This document shows, piece by piece, positions 50,256-59,128 of a stretch of 64,000 nucleotides of DNA. This stretch comes from Butyricicoccus sp. OM04-18BH. GTDB lineage: Bacteria; Bacillota; Clostridia; Oscillospirales; Butyricicoccaceae. The position numbers and the translations under genes are program-made. The stretch lies in the NCBI RefSeq assembly GCF_003481705.1, contig NZ_QULN01000009.1, positions 1-64,000 of the forward strand, in the 5' to 3' direction. Position 1 is the stretch's first letter, and every line of letters starts with the position of its first letter. The notes under the pieces were generated by a model. It was given only the letters and a program-made list of their open reading frames with translations. It did not search any database and had not been told where the DNA came from.

Positions 50256-50807
50256 ATGCCATGGTGCCCGAAATGCGGCGCGGAATACCGCGACGGCTTT
50301 ACCCGCTGCGCGTCCTGTGATGTGCCGCTCGTCGACCGCCTCACCGACGAACAGTCAAAACAGGCAAACAAGTCGGAGACCGAGCGTGAATGTGATAAAA
50401 TGGTGCTCCCCGAGGGCATGAGCAGTCCGATCGCGGTCTACACCGCAAAAAACCGTCTGGAGGCCGAGTCCATTGAGGAAATGCTGCGCGACAACGATAT
50501 TCCGGTATTTGACCGTCCGGCAGCGTTCCGCCAGATTCAGTCCTACAGCGGCGCGGACGCGCGCTTCGGCGTAGAGCTGGTCGTCGATGCCTCCCAGACC
50601 TCGCGCGCCCGTCAGCTCATCGAGCAGATGCAGGCTGCGCTTGCCGAAAACGAGCTTTCCGAGGACGACCTTGCCCGTCTGGCTGAGGAACAGGCCGAGC
50701 AGGAGCCCCCGGCAGAGGTGCAGGACAATGCGTCCTTCCGCCTGCTGCCCGTCATCGCGGGCGTTCTCGTGCTCGCGCTCGTCGTGCTGTATTTTGTCAC
50801 GCGATAA
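50256..50807 (+). CDS. Zinc-ribbon, DUF2007-like membrane protein
   Basis: 183 residues, ATG 50256 with AGGAGG upstream. N-terminal zinc ribbon MPWCPKCGAEYRDGFTRCAS followed by CD (four Cys), a DUF2007-like signal-transducing domain (IAVYTAKNRLEAESIEEML, GVELVVDASQTSRARQLIEQ), an acidic linker and a C-terminal membrane span LLPVIAGVLVLALVVLYFV. A cytosolic sensor anchored by its tail. The next gene, 12 bases on, has the same zinc ribbon. Confidence 0.75.
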   Translation: MPWCPKCGAEYRDGFTRCASCDVPLVDRLTDEQSKQANKSETERECDKMVLPEGMSSPIAVYTAKNRLEAESIEEMLRDNDIPVFDRPAAFRQIQSYSGADARFGVELVVDASQTSRARQLIEQMQAALAENELSEDDLARLAEEQAEQEPPAEVQDNASFRLLPVIAGVLVLALVVLYFVTR

Positions 50808-50819
50808 GGAGAGATAGCT

Positions 50820-51062
50820 ATGCCCTGGTGCCCCAAATGCGGCTCAGAATATCGAGACGATATCAAAAAATGCGCGGACTGCGGTCTGCGGCTCATCGAC
50901 CACAAGCCAGACGGAAGCGAGATTTTTCCGGTCGAGCAGGCGCCCCGTCCGACCGGCATCCGCCGCTTCTTTCCGCGCGAGCGCGTGCTGCGCATCCTGC
51001 GCGCGCTCATCGCTGTCCTGCTCGCGCTCGCAGCGGTCTGCACCCTGCAGGGGATGATGTAG
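50820..51062 (+). CDS. Short zinc-ribbon membrane protein
   Basis: 80 residues. The first 24 (MPWCPKCGSEYRDDIKKCAD and CG) copy the zinc ribbon of the preceding protein, followed by a Pro/Arg linker and one membrane span VLRILRALIAVLLALAAVCT. It looks like a paralogue that lost or never had the DUF2007 domain. ATG 50820 with AAGGAGAG upstream; cotranscribed with its neighbours. Confidence 0.75.
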   Translation: MPWCPKCGSEYRDDIKKCADCGLRLIDHKPDGSEIFPVEQAPRPTGIRRFFPRERVLRILRALIAVLLALAAVCTLQGMM

Positions 51063-51096
51063 ACTGCGTTTTTTTCAATAGAAGGAGGAACTGCAT

Positions 51097-51777
51097 ATGA
51101 ATTATGAGATCAAAGGCACGCCGTTTCCGGTCGTGATCTGCAAGCTCGCGAACGGCGAACGCATGATCACCGAAAAGGGTGCGATGGTCTGGATGAGTCC
51201 GAACATGGAGATGAGCACGGTCGGCGGCGGTCTCGGACGAATGTTCTCCAAGGCATTCTCCGGTGAAAGTATGTTTCAGAACATCTACACCGCCCGCGGT
51301 GACGGCATGATCACGTTCGGCTCCTGCTTTCCCGGCCGCATCGTTCCCCTCGAAATTGCGCCGGGACGCGAATTCGTGCTCCAGAAGAGCGCGTTCCTCG
51401 CCTCGACTGACGGCGTAGAGCTGTCGATCCACTTCAACAAAAAGCTCGGCGCGGGCTTTTTCGGCGGCGAAGGCTTTATCATGCAGCGTCTGTCCGGCAC
51501 GGGCATGGCGTTCGTCGAGATCGACGGCGAGCTGGTCGAATACACGCTCGAGCCGGGTCAGAAGCTCATCGTGGACACCGGCAACGTTGCCGGCTTTGAC
51601 ACGACCGTCGACATCGACATTCAGCAGGTTCCCGGCCTCAAGAACAAGCTGTTCGGCGGTGAAGGTCTGTTCAATACCACGCTGACCGGCCCCGGCCGCG
51701 TCTGGCTCCAGACCATGCCGATCTCCGGCATCGCGCAGTCCGTCGCGCCGTTCCTCCCGAGCAGCGGGAGCAACTGA
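51097..51777 (+). CDS. AIM24/TIGR00266-like protein
   Basis: 226 residues of the AIM24 beta-sandwich family: GAMVWMSPNMEMSTVGGGLG (about 28-47), GMITFGSCFPGRIVPLEI, FLASTDGVELSIHFN, FGGEGFIMQRLSGTGMAFVE and NKLFGGEGLFNTTLTGPGRV. No enzyme motif; the family is widespread with poorly known function. ATG 51097 has GAAGGAGG upstream. Follows the two zinc-ribbon membrane genes by 34 bases. Confidence 0.85.
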   Translation: MNYEIKGTPFPVVICKLANGERMITEKGAMVWMSPNMEMSTVGGGLGRMFSKAFSGESMFQNIYTARGDGMITFGSCFPGRIVPLEIAPGREFVLQKSAFLASTDGVELSIHFNKKLGAGFFGGEGFIMQRLSGTGMAFVEIDGELVEYTLEPGQKLIVDTGNVAGFDTTVDIDIQQVPGLKNKLFGGEGLFNTTLTGPGRVWLQTMPISGIAQSVAPFLPSSGSN

Positions 51778-51841
51778 TTTTGTGGCCGCGCTGACATAAA
51801 CGCACTTTCTTCCGCGTATGTTTTCCCGAAGGAGGGGGCAC

Positions 51842-52549
51842 ATGCGCGGAAGATGTTTGTCTGCGGTGGGAGCAGTGCTCGCCATCGCGCTTTTCACGCT
51901 CGCAGCAGCACCCTGTACTGCGGTGCTGCGGACGATTTCGGAGAATACGGCGTCCGCGACGCTCGTCATTGACGCCGGGCACGGCGGCTTTGACGGCGGC
52001 GCGGTTTCCGAACGCGGTGTCAGCGAACAGGCGATCAACCTGTCAGTCGCCCAGCGAGTCCGGGCTCTCGCCTGCTTTTTCGGCGTTCAAACCGCCATGA
52101 CGCGCACGGACGAGGGCGCACTCGACTACGACCCGTCGCGGTCGGTGCGCGAAAACAAGATCGCGGATATTCACGCGCGTGAACGCATCGTGCAGAGCAT
52201 CCCCTCGCCTGTTTTTGTCAGCATCCATCTCAACAAATTCAGCGATCCGCAGTACCACGGCGCACAGGTGTTTTACTCCGCGAACAGCGCATTCGGAAAG
52301 CCGCTCGCCGAGGCGCTCCAGTCTGCGCTCATCTCCGGCTGCGATCCGGAAAACCGCAGACAGGCAAAGCAGGCCGAAAGCTCCGTCTACCTCATGCGGG
52401 CGCTCACCTGCCCTGCCGTCATCGTCGAGTGCGGTTTTCTGTCCAATCCAGACGAAGAGACGCGGCTCGCAGACGAAAATTATCACAAAAAACTCGCTGT
52501 CTGCATCGTGACCGGCTATCTCCGGTACGCAGACGGCCATGGAGGATAA
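51842..52549 (+). CDS. cwlD: N-acetylmuramoyl-L-alanine amidase (CwlD-like)
   Basis: 235 residues from ATG 51842 (GAAGGAGG upstream). N-terminal signal or anchor GAVLAIALFTLAAAPCTAVL, then an amidase_3 domain: VIDAGHGGFDGGAV with the first zinc His (about 44), a Glu in ENKIADIHARE (about 108), VFVSIHLNKFSDP with the second His (about 125) and IVECGFLSNPDEETRL with the catalytic Glu. CwlD makes muramic lactam in spore cortex, fitting a sporulating clostridium; a general wall role is also possible. The next gene starts 1 base later. Confidence 0.8.
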   Translation: MRGRCLSAVGAVLAIALFTLAAAPCTAVLRTISENTASATLVIDAGHGGFDGGAVSERGVSEQAINLSVAQRVRALACFFGVQTAMTRTDEGALDYDPSRSVRENKIADIHARERIVQSIPSPVFVSIHLNKFSDPQYHGAQVFYSANSAFGKPLAEALQSALISGCDPENRRQAKQAESSVYLMRALTCPAVIVECGFLSNPDEETRLADENYHKKLAVCIVTGYLRYADGHGG

Positions 52550-52550
52550 C

Positions 52551-53906
52551 ATGAAACAGAAAACCGTGTTTTTATGCAGCGACTGCGGCTATGAGTCACC
52601 GAAATGGTACGGAAAATGCCCGTCCTGCGGCGCATGGAACACCATGAGCGAATTCAAGCCTGCCGCCCCGTCCGCCGCGCGCGGCACGACGAGCTTCGTG
52701 CGCGGCGCATCGCGGCCGACCCTGCTCGGCGACATCGAGACCGGCGACGAGGCGCGTTTTCTTTCCGGCATCGGGGAGCTTGACCGCGTTCTCGGCGGCG
52801 GCGCGGTGCACGGCTCGTTCGTGCTCGTTGGCGGTGAGCCCGGCATCGGCAAATCCACGCTCCTGCTCCAGATGTGTCAGGAGATGTGCCGGAACGCCCG
52901 CGTGCTGTATGTTTCCGGCGAGGAGTCGCTCCGGCAGATCAAGCTCCGCGCGGCCCGTCTGCACATCTCCTCCCCCGAGCTGTATATCCTCTCGGAGACC
53001 GACATGGATCAGATCATCAACGAGACCGAGCTCATGGCGCCCGACATTCTCATCGTGGACTCGATCCAGACGGTCTACAAGCGCGATCTGACCGCCGCGC
53101 CCGGCGGCACGACGCAGATCAAGGAATGCGCGATGAGTCTGATGCAGTATGCGAAAAACAAAAACGTGACCATTTTCATCGTCGGTCACGTGAACAAGGA
53201 GGGCACGCTCGCCGGACCGAAGATCCTCGAGCATATGGTAGACTGCGTGCTGTATTTCGAGGGCGAATCGGCCGGGCCGTTCCGCTGTCTGCGTGCCGCC
53301 AAAAACCGCTTCGGCTCGACCAACGAGATCGGCGTGTTCGAAATGAGCGAGCACGGTCTTGTAGAGGTCGCAAACCCCTCCGCTGCCATGCTCGCCGGGC
53401 ATCCGCAGGGCGCCTCCGGCAACTGCATCGCCTGCGTCATGGAGGGCAGCCGTCCGCTGCTCGCAGAAGTGCAGGCACTCGCTGCCAAGACGCAGTTCGG
53501 CGTGCCGCGCCGCACGGCGGCAGGCGTGGACTACAACCGCATGGTGCTGCTGCTCGCCATTCTGGAAAAGCGCTGCGGTCTGTTCCTCTCCTCCTCCGAC
53601 GTGTACGTCAATGTCGTCGGCGGCATGAGGCTGGACGAGCCTGCGGTCGACCTGCCCATGCTGCTCGCCATTGCGTCGAGCTTTCGCGACAAACCGCTCC
53701 CCGAGGGCGTCATGAGCTTCGGCGAGGTCGGTCTGACGGGTGAGCTGCGCGCCGTCTCCAACGCCGGTCAGCGCATCAACGAAGCGTACCGGCTCGGTTT
53801 TCATACCTGCGTCATGCCCGACCAGGAGGTCGACGAGGAGCTTACAAGGAAGATGAACCTCGTGCGCGTCAAAACGGTCGGCGACGCCATCAAGGCCGTG
53901 CTGTAA
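52551..53906 (+). CDS. radA: DNA repair protein RadA
   Basis: 451 residues from ATG 52551, with GGAGG inside the end of the amidase gene. N-terminal C4 zinc finger CSDCGYESPKWYGKCPSCG (9-27), RecA-type ATPase with Walker A GGEPGIGKSTLL (about 91-102), Walker B DILIVDSIQTV, the RadA-specific KNRFGSTNEIG (about 244) and a C-terminal Lon-like domain (GVDYNRMVLLLAILEKRCGL). A branch-migration helicase in recombination repair. A terminator follows. Confidence 0.95.
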   Translation: MKQKTVFLCSDCGYESPKWYGKCPSCGAWNTMSEFKPAAPSAARGTTSFVRGASRPTLLGDIETGDEARFLSGIGELDRVLGGGAVHGSFVLVGGEPGIGKSTLLLQMCQEMCRNARVLYVSGEESLRQIKLRAARLHISSPELYILSETDMDQIINETELMAPDILIVDSIQTVYKRDLTAAPGGTTQIKECAMSLMQYAKNKNVTIFIVGHVNKEGTLAGPKILEHMVDCVLYFEGESAGPFRCLRAAKNRFGSTNEIGVFEMSEHGLVEVANPSAAMLAGHPQGASGNCIACVMEGSRPLLAEVQALAAKTQFGVPRRTAAGVDYNRMVLLLAILEKRCGLFLSSSDVYVNVVGGMRLDEPAVDLPMLLAIASSFRDKPLPEGVMSFGEVGLTGELRAVSNAGQRINEAYRLGFHTCVMPDQEVDEELTRKMNLVRVKTVGDAIKAVL

Positions 53907-53922
53907 TGGAAGCAGCCGTCTC

Positions 53923-53951
53923 AAATCCGTCCTTCGGGGCGGATTTTTTTG
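53923..53951 (+). terminator. Terminator of radA
   Basis: AAATCCG (53923-53929) pairs with CGGATTT (53940-53946) around a CC/GG inner pair and a TTCG turn, followed by TTTT. Confidence 0.85.
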
Positions 53952-53988
53952 TTTTTTCCGGGCAAGCTATTTCCCGGAGGTGCTTTGC

Positions 53989-54939
53989 ATGGAAAGAAAG
54001 GCTCGGTGGGTCTGTCTGATCTCCGCCGTTATCATCGGTATTTTTGCGGCTGTATTCGCCCTTTCCGAAAGGGAAAAAGCGTTTTCCGTGCGAACAGCGC
54101 AGGCGAAAACGCAGGACATCTACAACAGCGTCACCGTGTTCGGCTCGGTCGTGCCCTCGCGCACGGTATCGCTCGTCCCCGAAAACAACAGCGTCGTGAC
54201 CGAGGTTTTCGTGCGCGAGGGGGATACGGTCGAAAAAGGGCAGCCGCTCTGCACGCTGAAAGCCGCTGAGGCCCCGCCGCTGTCCGCCGCCGATGTGCAG
54301 GCGGCTGTCTCGGCGGTGCAGGCGGACCCGGATGAAACCGAGACCGTGTCCGGAAGCGCGGTCACCTCGCCCTTTTCCGGCACAGTCCTCGGTGTGCCGC
54401 GCGCCGGTGAGACCGTCCGGGGCGGCTTTCCCTGTGCGGTTATCGCAGATCTTTCCTCGCTGCGCGTCCGTGCAGAAACGCCTGAGCTGTATGCGGACGA
54501 GCTGCGTGCCGGACAGAAGGCCAACATCACCCTTGCCTCCGCCGACCGTATGTATGCCGCGCGTGTCGCGTCGCTCGCGCCCGTCGCAGTGCAGGCCGTC
54601 AGCCTTGCCGGCGACAGCGGCAGTGTTACCGTCGAGACCATGCTCGACCTCGAGGGCGACATGACCGGTCTGCGTCCGGGAAGCAGCGCAACGGTGAAAA
54701 TTTTCACCGACCATCGAAAAAATGCGGTCGTCGTACCGTATGAGGCGGTATGCCAGAGGGGCGAACAGGAATATGTTTTCACCATCGAAAACGGCCGCGC
54801 CGTGCAGAATCCGGTCGTGACAGGCTATCTGCTCGAGCGCGTAATCGAGGTGCGCAGCGGTCTCGAGGGCGGTGAGACCGTCATCCTCTCCCCCTCCGAC
54901 GAACTGGAAAACGGAGCAAAGCTCGAGGTTCAGCCATGA
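53989..54939 (+). CDS. HlyD/MFP-type efflux adaptor
   Basis: 316 residues from ATG 53989 (CCCGGAGGTG upstream). One N-terminal membrane anchor (VCLISAVIIGIFAAVFAL), then an adaptor layout: beta-barrel SVTVFGSVVPSRTVSLVPEN, lipoyl-like VVTEVFVREGDTVEKGQPLC (about 65-84), a very short helical hairpin, TSPFSGTVLGVPRAGETV, and a C-terminal membrane-proximal domain GEQEYVFTIENGRAV. Works with an exporter; it overlaps the permease gene by 4 bases. No ATPase gene is next to it, unlike most MacA-MacB sets. Confidence 0.8.
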   Translation: MERKARWVCLISAVIIGIFAAVFALSEREKAFSVRTAQAKTQDIYNSVTVFGSVVPSRTVSLVPENNSVVTEVFVREGDTVEKGQPLCTLKAAEAPPLSAADVQAAVSAVQADPDETETVSGSAVTSPFSGTVLGVPRAGETVRGGFPCAVIADLSSLRVRAETPELYADELRAGQKANITLASADRMYAARVASLAPVAVQAVSLAGDSGSVTVETMLDLEGDMTGLRPGSSATVKIFTDHRKNAVVVPYEAVCQRGEQEYVFTIENGRAVQNPVVTGYLLERVIEVRSGLEGGETVILSPSDELENGAKLEVQP

Positions 54940-56111
54940 AATACCGGGATGTTCTTCGCTTTTCCCTGCGCGGCATCCGAACGAGTCCGCTGCGCTCGGC
55001 GCTCTCCGCGCTCTCGGTCGCGGTCGGCACAGGCGCGCTGCTCATCATCGCCTCGCTCGGTCTGTTCGGCCGCACGCAGATCGAAAACGGTCTTGCACGC
55101 ATCGGCGTGAGCGGCCTCGCGGTGAGCACAGACGAGGGCGGCGCCGGCACGCCGCTCTCCGCAGCCCTCGCGGAGCGGATGGCGCAGGCCGTCCCCGGCA
55201 TCAAAGCCGCAAGCCCCGTCCGTGCGGTCGGCGGCACGGTCCGCGCCGGACATCGCACATCCGGCGTGGTGCTCCTCGGCGCAGACGAAAACCTCGGTGA
55301 GGTCATGCAGGTCGAGCTGCTCGCCGGTGCGCTCCCCTCTCAGGCACAGGTCGAATCCCGTGCCGCGGTCGCGGTCGTAGGAGATGATCTCGCGGAACGC
55401 CTGTACGGGCGCGTCAATATTACCGGCCGCGAAATCCGCATCAGCCGGAACGGACGCGAGCAGATCTTCACGGTCTGCGGCGTAATGCGCGCACAGACCG
55501 GCGCACTCGGCGGCGCACTCTCCGCCATCGCCCCCGAGCTGGTATACGTGCCCTACGGACTGCTCGCAGAGAGCGGAGAGCGCGCCGATCAGGTTTTCGT
55601 GTCGTGCGCTGCGGACGCCGATCCGGATGCGGTCGGACGCAGTATCTCGCGCTATCTCGAAACGCGCGGTCAGGTCACCGGCACGGTTTATGTACGGAGC
55701 ATTTCGGGCGCGGTCGAGACCGTGCAGCACCTCGCGTCACTCGGCACGCTGCTCTTCTTCGCTGTCGGCGGCATTGCGCTGCTCGTTTCCCTGCTCGGCG
55801 TGTTCAGCAGCATGCTGTCCGCCGCGCACGAGCGAACGAACGAGATCGGCATTCTGCTCGCCCTCGGCGCACGAAAACGCGACATCCGGCGGATCTTTCT
55901 GAGCGAGGCGGTGCTGCTCTGCGCAGCCGGCGGAGCCGCCGGTCTTGCGCTCGCGTGGAGCGCGCTGCGGCTCGGCGCCGCGCTTCTGCTGCCGGGATGG
56001 CGGCTGACGGTCGCGCTCCCGCTCATCGCAGCACTCTGCGGAGGGATCGCCGGGCTGCTCCCTGCGGTACGCGCCGCCTCGATGGACCCCATCGAAGCAA
56101 TGAGAAAATAA
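54936..56111 (+). CDS. MacB/FtsX-type ABC permease
   Basis: 391 residues. First span SALSALSVAVGTGALLIIASL (about 20-40), a large extracytoplasmic MacB_PCD domain (about 45-265), then three spans: LGTLLFFAVGGIALLVSLLGV with FSSMLSAAHERTNEIGILLALGARKRDI following (the coupling region), AVLLCAAGGAAGLALAW and LIAALCGGIAGLLPAV, ending DPIEAMRK, the classic FtsX-family tail. The ATP-binding partner must be supplied from another locus or has been lost. Confidence 0.85.
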   Translation: MKYRDVLRFSLRGIRTSPLRSALSALSVAVGTGALLIIASLGLFGRTQIENGLARIGVSGLAVSTDEGGAGTPLSAALAERMAQAVPGIKAASPVRAVGGTVRAGHRTSGVVLLGADENLGEVMQVELLAGALPSQAQVESRAAVAVVGDDLAERLYGRVNITGREIRISRNGREQIFTVCGVMRAQTGALGGALSAIAPELVYVPYGLLAESGERADQVFVSCAADADPDAVGRSISRYLETRGQVTGTVYVRSISGAVETVQHLASLGTLLFFAVGGIALLVSLLGVFSSMLSAAHERTNEIGILLALGARKRDIRRIFLSEAVLLCAAGGAAGLALAWSALRLGAALLLPGWRLTVALPLIAALCGGIAGLLPAVRAASMDPIEAMRK

Positions 56112-56127
56112 CCCGGACAAAGCAAAA

Positions 56128-56159
56128 AGAGGAAGGCTGCCATACGGTTTCCTTCCTCT
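56128..56159. terminator. Convergent terminator after permease and Tam-like gene
   Basis: AGAGGAAGG (56128-56136) pairs with CCTTCCTCT (56151-56159), with an A-run before and CATTTTGTCTTTT after; usable from both sides. Confidence 0.8.
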
Positions 56160-56183
56160 CATTTTGTCTTTTCAGACAAATAT

Positions 56184-56951
56184 TCACCTTTTCGCTGTAA
56201 AGAACAGACGCGGGAAGCGGAAAATGATCTCGCCGCTTCTCTGCACCGGATAGATCTCACGAATCCCCTCCAGGATTTCCGCCTCGAATTCCCGCTTATC
56301 CTCGTCCGAAAGCTGCGCAAGATACGGCCGCAGGCCGGTTCCCCGGTACCACTCCAGGATGCTCTCACAGGAGGGCATACGAAGAAAATACGTGATCTCC
56401 CACATACGGAAATCGCTCGCATTTTCGCTTAGAATATCGAAATATTCCTCCTCCGTCAGCTCGTTGTACGGACGGTGCGAGAGGATTCTGTCTGTCCAGT
56501 GCGCCCGGTGCGCGACCTCGTTCAGCAGCCTGTGCATCGGGTGTTTTCCCTGCGATGGGATCTGCACAGCGAGCGTCCCGCCCTCGTTCAGCAGGCCCAG
56601 CATCTCCCTGATGCGCTGCTCATGGCCGGGCAGCCATTGCAGACAGGCATTCGAGAACACAAGGTCGTACCGCTCCTGCACTTTTCCGAGGTCATGCGCG
56701 GCGTCGAGCGTGATAAATTCCAGCTCCGGATGTTTTTCACGCGAATAGCGCAGCATATCCGGCGAATTGTCCGCGCCGACAACCCGTGCGTGCGGAAAGT
56801 GCTCCGCGACCACCTGTGTGCTGTTGCCGATGCCGCAGCCGATATCCAGAACGGTCTTCGGCTCACCATCGACCGCGCGCACGAGGTCATAGCTCGGGAG
56901 CGTGCGCTCTTTCTCAAACCTGCTGTAAAGTTCTGCGTTCCAGTCTGCCAT
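56184..56951 (-). CDS. Trans-aconitate 2-methyltransferase-like protein
   Basis: 255 residues from ATG 56951 with GGAGGCAG upstream. Matches Tam: MADWNAELYSRFEKERTLPS, VLDIGCGIGNSTQVVAEHFP (SAM motif I, about 33-52), ARVVGADNSPDMLRYS, FSNACLQWLPGHEQRIREML and a YLRPYLAQLS-like region (here GLRPYLAQLSDEDK). Tam methylates trans-aconitate to relieve aconitase inhibition. Close family fit; function not proven here. Confidence 0.8.
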   Translation of the reverse strand: MADWNAELYSRFEKERTLPSYDLVRAVDGEPKTVLDIGCGIGNSTQVVAEHFPHARVVGADNSPDMLRYSREKHPELEFITLDAAHDLGKVQERYDLVFSNACLQWLPGHEQRIREMLGLLNEGGTLAVQIPSQGKHPMHRLLNEVAHRAHWTDRILSHRPYNELTEEEYFDILSENASDFRMWEITYFLRMPSCESILEWYRGTGLRPYLAQLSDEDKREFEAEILEGIREIYPVQRSGEIIFRFPRLFFTAKR

Positions 56952-57095
56952 ACCGGCTGCCTCCTGCCAAAAAGATGATATTGTTATGGTGAGGCGCGGT
57001 TTCGCAGCCATACTTGCCGTATCGCAGGAAATCGCAGCAAAATCAGAGCACAAAATTCCCGCAAAGCGCCGCAGCCTTGATCGTGCGGTGCTGCC

Positions 57096-58160
57096 TTAAA
57101 TGTCCAGCTCGAGCAGCTTGTCGCAGTACGGGCAGCGGTCGCCGATCTTGCCGTGAAGCGGTACATACAGCTCGCTGCGGGTAATGCACTTGTGGTTGGA
57201 GCAGCGGACGCCCGGCTCGTGGCCGATGTCCTGATGGCCCGCACGCTCGAACGGCAGCCTGGACAGGGTCAGCAGCAGCGCCATGCGGCCGAACATACCG
57301 AAGCGCGCCTGGCGGAAGTAGACCGCACGCGGGTCGTCGTCAACATCCTGCGCGATCTCGTCGACGCGCGGCAGCGGATGCAGCACGAGCATATCCTTTT
57401 TCGCACGCTTCATCTTCTCCGCGGTCAGCTGATAGCTGCCCTCCAGATTTTCATATTCCTGCGCGCTCGTAAAACGCTCGCGCTGAATACGGGTCATGTA
57501 CAGCACATCCAGCTCCGGCAGGACCTCGTCGATGCTGCTGACCTCGCAGTAGGGCATGTTGTGCTCCTTGAGGAAGGTGATCATGTAATCCGGCAGCTTG
57601 AGCGCGTCGGGCGCGATCAGATAGACCTGCACATTATGGAAGCGCTCGAGAAAATGCAGCAGAGAGTGTACGGTGCGGCCGTACTTCAGATCGCCGCACA
57701 GACCGATCTTCATGTCATCCGCCGAACCGCGCATGCGCAGGATCGTGACCATGTCGGCCAGCGTCTGGGTCGGATGGAGATGGCCGCCATCGCCCGCATT
57801 GATGACCGGAACGGAAGAATACAGGCTTGCCGCCTTGGCTGCGCCCTCGCGCGGATTGCGCATGACGATCATGTCCGCGTAGCAGGATACCATGTTGATT
57901 GTGTCCTTGAGCGTCTCGCCCTTGGTCGTCGAGGAGGAACGCGGATCGGAGAAGCCGACAACGCTGCCGCCGAGGCGCATCATCGCCGTCGAGAACGACA
58001 GATTGGTTCGGGTCGACGGCTCATAGAACAGACTGCCGAGCACCTTGCCGCGGCAGGCGTCTACATAGCCCTCGGGCCGGTCGATGATGTTAGTGGTGAG
58101 CTTGTACAGATCGTTGAATTCCTTGTCGGTCAGATCGCTCAGATCGATAATATGACGCAT
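57096..58160 (-). CDS. pyrB: Aspartate carbamoyltransferase with C-terminal PyrI-like zinc domain
   Basis: 354 residues from ATG 58160, chosen because GATGGAG lies 7-9 bases upstream; ATG 58181 also in frame. Catalytic chain: FYEPSTRTNLSF (carbamoyl-phosphate site, about 46-57), GDGGHLHPTQTLADM (about 123-137), GDLKYGRTVHSL, MTRIQRERF and VLHPLPRVDEI. After FERAGHQDI comes an extra about 50 residues with CSNHKC and DRCPYCD, the C-x4-C and C-x2-C pattern of the PyrI zinc domain. The allosteric nucleotide-binding half of PyrI is absent. Second step of pyrimidine synthesis; the added domain may stabilise the trimer or bind a partner. Confidence 0.9.
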   Translation of the reverse strand: MRHIIDLSDLTDKEFNDLYKLTTNIIDRPEGYVDACRGKVLGSLFYEPSTRTNLSFSTAMMRLGGSVVGFSDPRSSSTTKGETLKDTINMVSCYADMIVMRNPREGAAKAASLYSSVPVINAGDGGHLHPTQTLADMVTILRMRGSADDMKIGLCGDLKYGRTVHSLLHFLERFHNVQVYLIAPDALKLPDYMITFLKEHNMPYCEVSSIDEVLPELDVLYMTRIQRERFTSAQEYENLEGSYQLTAEKMKRAKKDMLVLHPLPRVDEIAQDVDDDPRAVYFRQARFGMFGRMALLLTLSRLPFERAGHQDIGHEPGVRCSNHKCITRSELYVPLHGKIGDRCPYCDKLLELDI

Positions 58161-58212
58161 GGAGAACTCCATCCCTTTCATGTTTTCTGCCTTATATCAT
58201 ACCACAACCGCG

Positions 58213-58252
58213 CATAAAAAGAAAGAGTCCGCGCATGAAAAATACGCGGACT
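58213..58252 (-). terminator. Terminator of the GerMN gene
   Basis: On the minus strand AGTCCGCG (58252-58245) pairs with CGCGGACT (58233-58226), followed by CTTTCTTTTTATG. Confidence 0.8.
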
Positions 58253-58364
58253 GAGCCTGCCGTGAAGCAGTCGGCCTTCGTCAGGCCGTATTCGGTTTTC
58301 GCGGAGCACAGGTCGTTTAAAGCCCCCCGCACGGAATGCTCCGCCCTCCGGCCCGGTTTCTTTC

Positions 58365-58949
58365 TCAGTTCGTCGGGGTCAGCGCGTAATCATAAATATT
58401 ATGACCGCTCTGGAGAGGCTTGCCGCCGACCGTCAGCATGACGCTTTCTGCATTCCGCGCGGACGCGAAGGTGTTGACGAGCGAGTAGACGAGCATTTCC
58501 TCGCCTGCCGTGCCGGAAGCGCGAACCGCATCGGCATAAACGTCGTTCATGTCGAGCGTGAGTACGCCGTCCGCGAGCGAGGAGGAAACGACCTCCGCGC
58601 CCTCCGGGAGTGCCCCGGCCTTGATGAGCGCATCAACAAGCGCCTTGTCCGAGTCGTCTGCAACGTCTGTGCCGACCGGAGTAAGCGACTCGCTCCGCTC
58701 ATCCGGCACATAGATCACAGCGGACTCACCGCCCGTCGGATTGGGATTCTCCGGCTGTACCGCAGGCGTTTCCTGCTGGGTATCATCCGGTTTCTCCGGC
58801 TTGGACGGCGTGACCGGCTCGGTCTGCGTGTTGTCCTGAGAAGGAGTGCCGACCTTGTTTTTCTCGAGCACGAAGCCATAGATGCAGCCGCCGATGACCA
58901 TCAGCAGAATGACCACGACCGCCACAATGATTTTTGTGTTTTTCTTCAT
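58365..58949 (-). CDS. GerMN-domain membrane-anchored protein
   Basis: 194 residues, ATG 58949 with GGGAGGCG upstream. N-terminal anchor IIVAVVVILLMVIGGCIYGF, a Pro/Gln/Glu/Thr-rich spacer (about 35-75), then a GerMN-like domain: SAVIYVPDERSESLTPVGTD, KALVDALIKAGALPEGAEVV and LTLDMNDVYADAV. GerMN proteins are linked to spore germination and cell-wall association. It contains a lipobox-like GGC, so lipid anchoring is possible. Single-gene unit. Confidence 0.75.
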   Translation of the reverse strand: MKKNTKIIVAVVVILLMVIGGCIYGFVLEKNKVGTPSQDNTQTEPVTPSKPEKPDDTQQETPAVQPENPNPTGGESAVIYVPDERSESLTPVGTDVADDSDKALVDALIKAGALPEGAEVVSSSLADGVLTLDMNDVYADAVRASGTAGEEMLVYSLVNTFASARNAESVMLTVGGKPLQSGHNIYDYALTPTN

Positions 58950-59128
58950 ACGAACGCCTCCCTTTGCAATGCAGCAAGGTTTCTATCCTGTATTTATATT
59001 ATACCACAGCGGCGCGGAAAACGCCAACACATGACATCCATTTTAGCGCCGCTGATGGTATAATTGTTAAATAGTTTGTCTAATAGCCGTTTCGCGGCTG
59101 TTATACCACGTATCCGCAGAAAACGCCA

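Noticed and set aside
52596..53924. 442-residue minus-strand frame opposite radA
   Set aside because: Shadow frame; radA motifs on the plus strand are complete.
57153..58217. 354-residue plus-strand frame opposite pyrB
   Set aside because: Arg/His/Ala-rich shadow of the aspartate carbamoyltransferase gene.
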